DNA of 64,000 bases from Mya arenaria (lineage: Eukaryota; Mollusca; Bivalvia; Myida; Myidae). The DNA is taken from positions 62,362,738-62,426,737 of the forward strand of contig NC_069135.1 of assembly GCF_026914265.1 (NCBI RefSeq), given 5' to 3'. Both the position numbers and the translations under genes were made by a program. Numbering within the stretch: position 1 is the stretch's first letter; the number at the start of each line of letters is the position of its first letter. The notes under the pieces were generated by a model. It saw nothing but the letters and a program-made list of their open reading frames with translations, had not been told where the DNA came from and made no database searches. Below, piece by piece: positions 60,201 to 64,000 of this stretch.

Positions 60201-62917
60201 TTAAATAAGTGTCTGATCAGTGTTAGAGATTTGTGCAGTTTCTGGGTCCACACAAAGCACATGAACAAACTGTGTACCACCTTCCCCCAGCGTGTCAACA
60301 CTCATGGCAGCTGATACCAGAACTGAGTGAAGGGCATCATAACCCCCGCCTCCTATCCCAACCCCCTCCTCAACAAGCAAGACCTGATCACCACCCCCAG
60401 AAGTATGCAGCCCCTCTCCCGAGGTGAGGTACACTGTATCCCCACCCTCAACCTGGACCGGGGTCCCTCCCAGTGCCCCTGAGTCATTTTCGTGCAATTG
60501 TCTATGCTCTGCCCATTCTGATTGGTCCTCGAACACAAAGTTACAGTTTTCGCACACTAGGGGTTGGGCTACGGTTGTGTGAACAGTTAACAAGTGGTTT
60601 TGAAGATCATCAGGCTGTGTAAATGCATCTCCGCACAGGTCACAAGAGTATTCGGCCTTGATGTGCATTGCTTCATGTCTCTGGAGGGAAGCTGAAGGAT
60701 ATAAAAAAGTTCAAATAGTTATGGATGAATACCCACAATATATTTAAATGAACAGTTGCTTTCTTTCTTTTTTCTGTTAAAAAATAAGTATACTTTGTAT
60801 AAAAGTATTGAGAAATAGACATTCTAAGAACTTATCAACTCCATAATGCATAAATCAAATCTGGCTCAGAAAGTCCAAACATTTTTTTCAGAATGAATTA
60901 AAAACTTGTAAGGATTCGAATCTTTGTGCTTTGTATAGTCTTCACTAACAACACCAATGAGGCTGTTGAGATGTCCATTTGAGATATTAAAACTTTATCA
61001 ATTAATAATGTTTTGAAACTACACTATTTGGGTCACTCGAACACTTTTGTTCTATGGTAATTATCAAGCGTTAACTACACATGAAATTGCTCCGTTTTAA
61101 CCCATCAATATATGCCCCCAGAACACAGAAGCATTTCTAAATTCCATGTATCAATTGTCTTAAACAGTCGGAGTTGTCCAACCTTGGTTTATGTTTAATA
61201 TATGGGGTATTTACGATATTAAGTGTGTGAAATCATCAGGAGTGTTAAACTAAGATACTAACATCTGGAATCTTTTAACAAATGTTGATATATGTTCAAA
61301 TATTGTTTTTGTACTTTTGTACGATTTCTAAAACCGTTGCTAACACAATTTAGCACAAGGCTGTTGCGTGAATGTACTTACCTCTGTTATAAAAGGTGTT
61401 GTCACAAGATCGACAGTGAAGTAGTTTTTGAGTGAGATGTCGCTTTTTGTGTTCATTGAGATTGGTTCGAGCTGTAAAGACAAATAGACATACTTAATTT
61501 AGTATATGTTTTTCGGTGCTTTACAGAGATTTATCAATGAAATAAAAATGATATTCCACTATTTCATTTTGGTATATTTCACTGTTTTCAAACTTATGCA
61601 CCAGTCAATTGTAACCAAGCCCCCCCCCCTCCCCACGTCCGGAGAATAACAGGGACTTTGACTTTCGTTCTAGCCAAACCTGGGCAAAATCCCCGCCCTG
61701 TGGGGATGAACTGCTGGTAAAAACCCTGCCAAATGCCCCCGCACCCGAGGGACTCTATGTAAGGCCCATTCCCCGCTATGTATGGCGCGAAGACAAAACC
61801 ACAGCATTCACCCGGCACTGCGGGGCTACCTGGAAGGTTACCGTGGTTACCATTGACTGGTGCATTAAGCACACTCTCACAATACCAAATCAAACATCAG
61901 TGTGGGCAGGGCTACATGTAGGACACAAATTCAATGACGTCATTTCCAAAATGACGTTACATTTTCACACAGTTGAGTGTGCTTTTCCAAAAATACACAC
62001 ACATTAAACTGTCATTTAATATCCTTAAAAATTGTTCGCTTCAGTGTAAGATAGCAATATATTTTACCTCATGAAAGCCATCAGTAAATATTGCACTTGT
62101 GCCTGTGCCACTCGTGAAATATAGCATTTGATGAACACAAGAAAATATATTGTGATCTTACACTGAAACAAATAATAATTCTCTTAAAATTACACTTTAT
62201 TATGCCTTTTAGTAAAATATCCTGTTTTTTTCACTACTGTTATTTTCACTGCAGTGAAAATACCAATTTGATATCTTTACTGCTTTCCTGATCTTATTTT
62301 TTTTAGATTTTGGTTTCTGTATTGCTCAATAAAAGAAATGTAGCGTTAACTGGACAGGTTCATGCAACTGGACACATAACAACATTGAATAAACTACCTG
62401 TTATTAAAATATCTTAAGTCCCTAATAACAGAATAAGGCTAAGCTCACTATTTTTATTTTGGTGTTATATATACATTCTGATTTTTTTTTTCATTTTAAA
62501 AGAAAATTATATTCATGATAATCAGGATTATTTAGTAAGATTAAGATTAAGAAAGACATTTGGCTTCATGAAATGAGCTACTTAAGTTTGTTATGCTAAT
62601 GAACTTTAAAGAAATCGGGCCTGATTACTTACACCTGAATTCCTGGCCACATAGGTCACAAAGGTGGGGCTTGAGGCCAGCGTGGATCAACATGTGTTCC
62701 TTTAGAGCCCCCAGCTGGGTGAAAGCCTGGTGACACTCGGAGCAGCTGAAAAACAATAAATACATAATTACAACAAGGCTGAACCACAGGAATAAGCAGG
62801 AAACAGAAAGATACCAACTGTTTTTCTCAGTTAAACAAGGCGCATAACTGATTACATACTTTTGCCAGAGTTATATTACCTACATGCTATAGGGTAGTAT
62901 AATATATAAATATATAT

Positions 62918-62955
<38 letters not shown>

Positions 62956-64000
62956 AACACTGTTGTTGTAAACAGTAAGTACCAAATTTCATATGATTAT
63001 GTTTGCGAGTTTAACAGTGGTTATGACCTTTTTTCAAAAACAGCAAGAAACAAGAGCTACCGCAGTATGTGACGAATGCCCCCCAAATGTGACATTGACC
63101 TTTGAACAATGTCAGTACATGTACATAAAAAAGGGAAGAAAATAGCAATGAAATGTCCATTATGTCTAACCAACATGGCTGGTAAAATTGCTTCACAAAA
63201 TGGCATAAAAACAATCACATTTGTCTGGATTATATAAATTCAAACAGTTATACAAATTTGTAGCAAACTTAAACAAGAGCCCTGCACCAAACACTTGTCA
63301 GTTGTTGTTGTTGTTTTTTAAAAAGGTGGTATAACAAGTATTACAGTTTGTTACTTGTATAAATATGCATAAGTTTCATATGAAAATCTTGAGCATGCTT
63401 AGATATATGGCCAAAGGTAAATTTTTGCTCTTTCTTTTTTAAAAAGGGACATAATTCACTGATAACTTAAGTCAGAGTTATGAGACTTGCTATACATATA
63501 ACTTTTTCTGAGTTATGGTCAATGTTCGTGTTTTCACACAAAGGCGACAGTGGCAACACCAAAGCTATCACAATACCTTAACTGATTTTCTTCAAAAAGC
63601 AGACATGGTAAAAATTGACACTGAACTCACCTGTATGGCTTTTCCCCAGTGTGAATTCTCTCATGTATCTTTAGACTCTTTTTCTCCTTAAAAGCCTTCC
63701 CGCACGTTGGGCACGTCCACGGTTTCTCGTCTGTGTGAGCACATGCAACGTGGGCCTGCATGTTTCCCTTGGTTGTGAATGCTTTCCCACAAATATCACA
63801 CGTAAATGGCCGCTGTCCGGAATGACGTCGCATGTGTACTTTAATAATGATAGCAATTATAGTGAAAAGAACAAAATAAGAAATCATTTACTGTATACAA
63901 ATATGTGATTCTAAACTAAGTATCAAATTTGGTCATTATCCAAACTTCATTCATCAATTTGGTCAAAAATGTTGAATAAAGTATCTATAAGGCTATGAAT
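60201..64000 (-). CDS. C2H2 zinc-finger protein, 3' part (5' end outside window)
   Basis: Minus-strand exons are 63631-63838, 62633-62745, 61382-61471 and 60201-60691 (stop at 60201). All have AG acceptors and GT donors (GTGAGT, GTAAGT, GTAAGT), and the phases 1, 2, 1, 1 join without a break. They encode the end of one finger (HMRRH) and seven further C2H2 fingers: CDICGKAF, CPTCGKAF, CSECHQAF, CDLCGQEF, CRSCDNTF, CDLCGDAF and CENCNFVF. Two fingers are completed exactly across splice junctions (CDLCGQEFRSRTNLNEH...H and CRSCDNTFYNRASLQRH...H), which confirms the structure. TGEKP-type linkers join the early fingers. The C-terminal 90 residues are Gly-rich and acidic without a domain. Probably a nuclear DNA-binding factor; no specific orthologue recognised. 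Introns carry a PIF/Harbinger-type MITE and other repeats. Confidence 0.85.
61100..61375. repeat. Duplicated intron segment of the zinc-finger gene
   Basis: GTCGGAGTTGTCCAACCTTG, then AACAAATGTTG and AAAACCGTTGCTAACACA match 53745-53985 in unit 1. It lies in the last intron and ends right at the donor of exon 61382-61471. Confidence 0.7.
61597..61864. mobile_element. PIF/Harbinger-type MITE in an intron
   Basis: The ends TGCACCAGTCAATTGTAACC and GGTTACCATTGACTGGTGCA are inverted copies with one mismatch, flanked on both sides by TTA (61594-61596 and 61865-61867). A 3-bp TTA/TWA duplication fits PIF/Harbinger. The 268-base element is GC-rich, unlike the surrounding intron. The 99-codon minus-strand open frame over it is a by-product of this composition. 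Confidence 0.85.
62910..62953. repeat. (TA)n microsatellite
   Basis: An alternating AT run within an intron of the zinc-finger gene. Confidence 0.9.
63048..63240. repeat. Dispersed repeat fragment in intron
   Basis: ACAAGAGCTACCGCAGTATG, then a CCCCCC-type block and TGACATTGACCTTTGAACAA. The ACAAGAGCT start followed by GACCTTGACC-like text resembles the head of the element at 58119, suggesting a related dispersed repeat. Boundaries uncertain. Confidence 0.4.

Noticed and set aside
61594-61893. 99-codon minus-strand frame as a gene
   Set aside because: It coincides with the GC-rich PIF/Harbinger-type MITE and has no domain.

Overview
The window is AT-rich, intron-bearing animal DNA, best read as a bivalve mollusc nuclear genome. 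Grounds: a cluster of secreted peritrophin-type (CBM14) chitin-binding genes, intronless B-box/beta-propeller TRIM-like genes of the kind expanded in bivalves, foldback MITEs and tRNA-derived SINE-like repeats of molluscan style, and heavy tandem and segmental duplication. The species cannot be named from the sequence; a heterodont bivalve is my guess.

Layout. (1) 1-3.7 kb: repeats (a MITE-like element, a 35-bp minisatellite, a foldback MITE, a strong hairpin). (2) 3.7-34.6 kb, + strand: a CBM14 array with five recognisable loci. Copies 1 (4062-5816), 2 (10740-12443) and 4 (32212-33969) have a TATA promoter and four exons in identical phases. Copy 3 (20949-22537) has lost its promoter, start codon and signal peptide. 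A fifth locus (about 15.43-15.72 kb) is only a promoter joined to a relic of the last exon. The whole-looking genes encode about 325-residue secreted proteins with four six-cysteine modules. (3) A 68-bp minisatellite of about 65 units (15.8-20.2 kb) lies before copy 3, and a shorter block (30.8-31.45 kb) lies before copy 4. Copies 3 and 4 share flanks for several kb, including a 1.2-1.4 kb block present four times (A-D). (4) 38-48 kb: mostly non-coding, with a decayed Tc1-like transposon (43.4-44.8 kb), a tRNA-derived SINE (46.76 kb), microsatellites and a hAT-like insertion inside a minisatellite. (5) 47.2-61.4 kb: a tandem segmental duplication carrying two intronless B-box proteins (48866-50470, 55317-56921). 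(6) 60.2-64 kb, - strand: the 3' part of a multi-exon C2H2 zinc-finger gene that continues beyond the right edge.

The CBM14 genes look co-regulated: a shared TATA context, with a CRE-like TACGTCAT upstream in copies 1 and 4. They are probably secreted to a chitinous surface (shell matrix, periostracum, mucus or gut lining), but tissue and role are inference. The window is a good record of tandem-array birth and decay. Paralogous empty sites date several insertions relative to the duplications, and the 68-bp satellite unit carries an RFX/X-box-like palindrome in many repeats.
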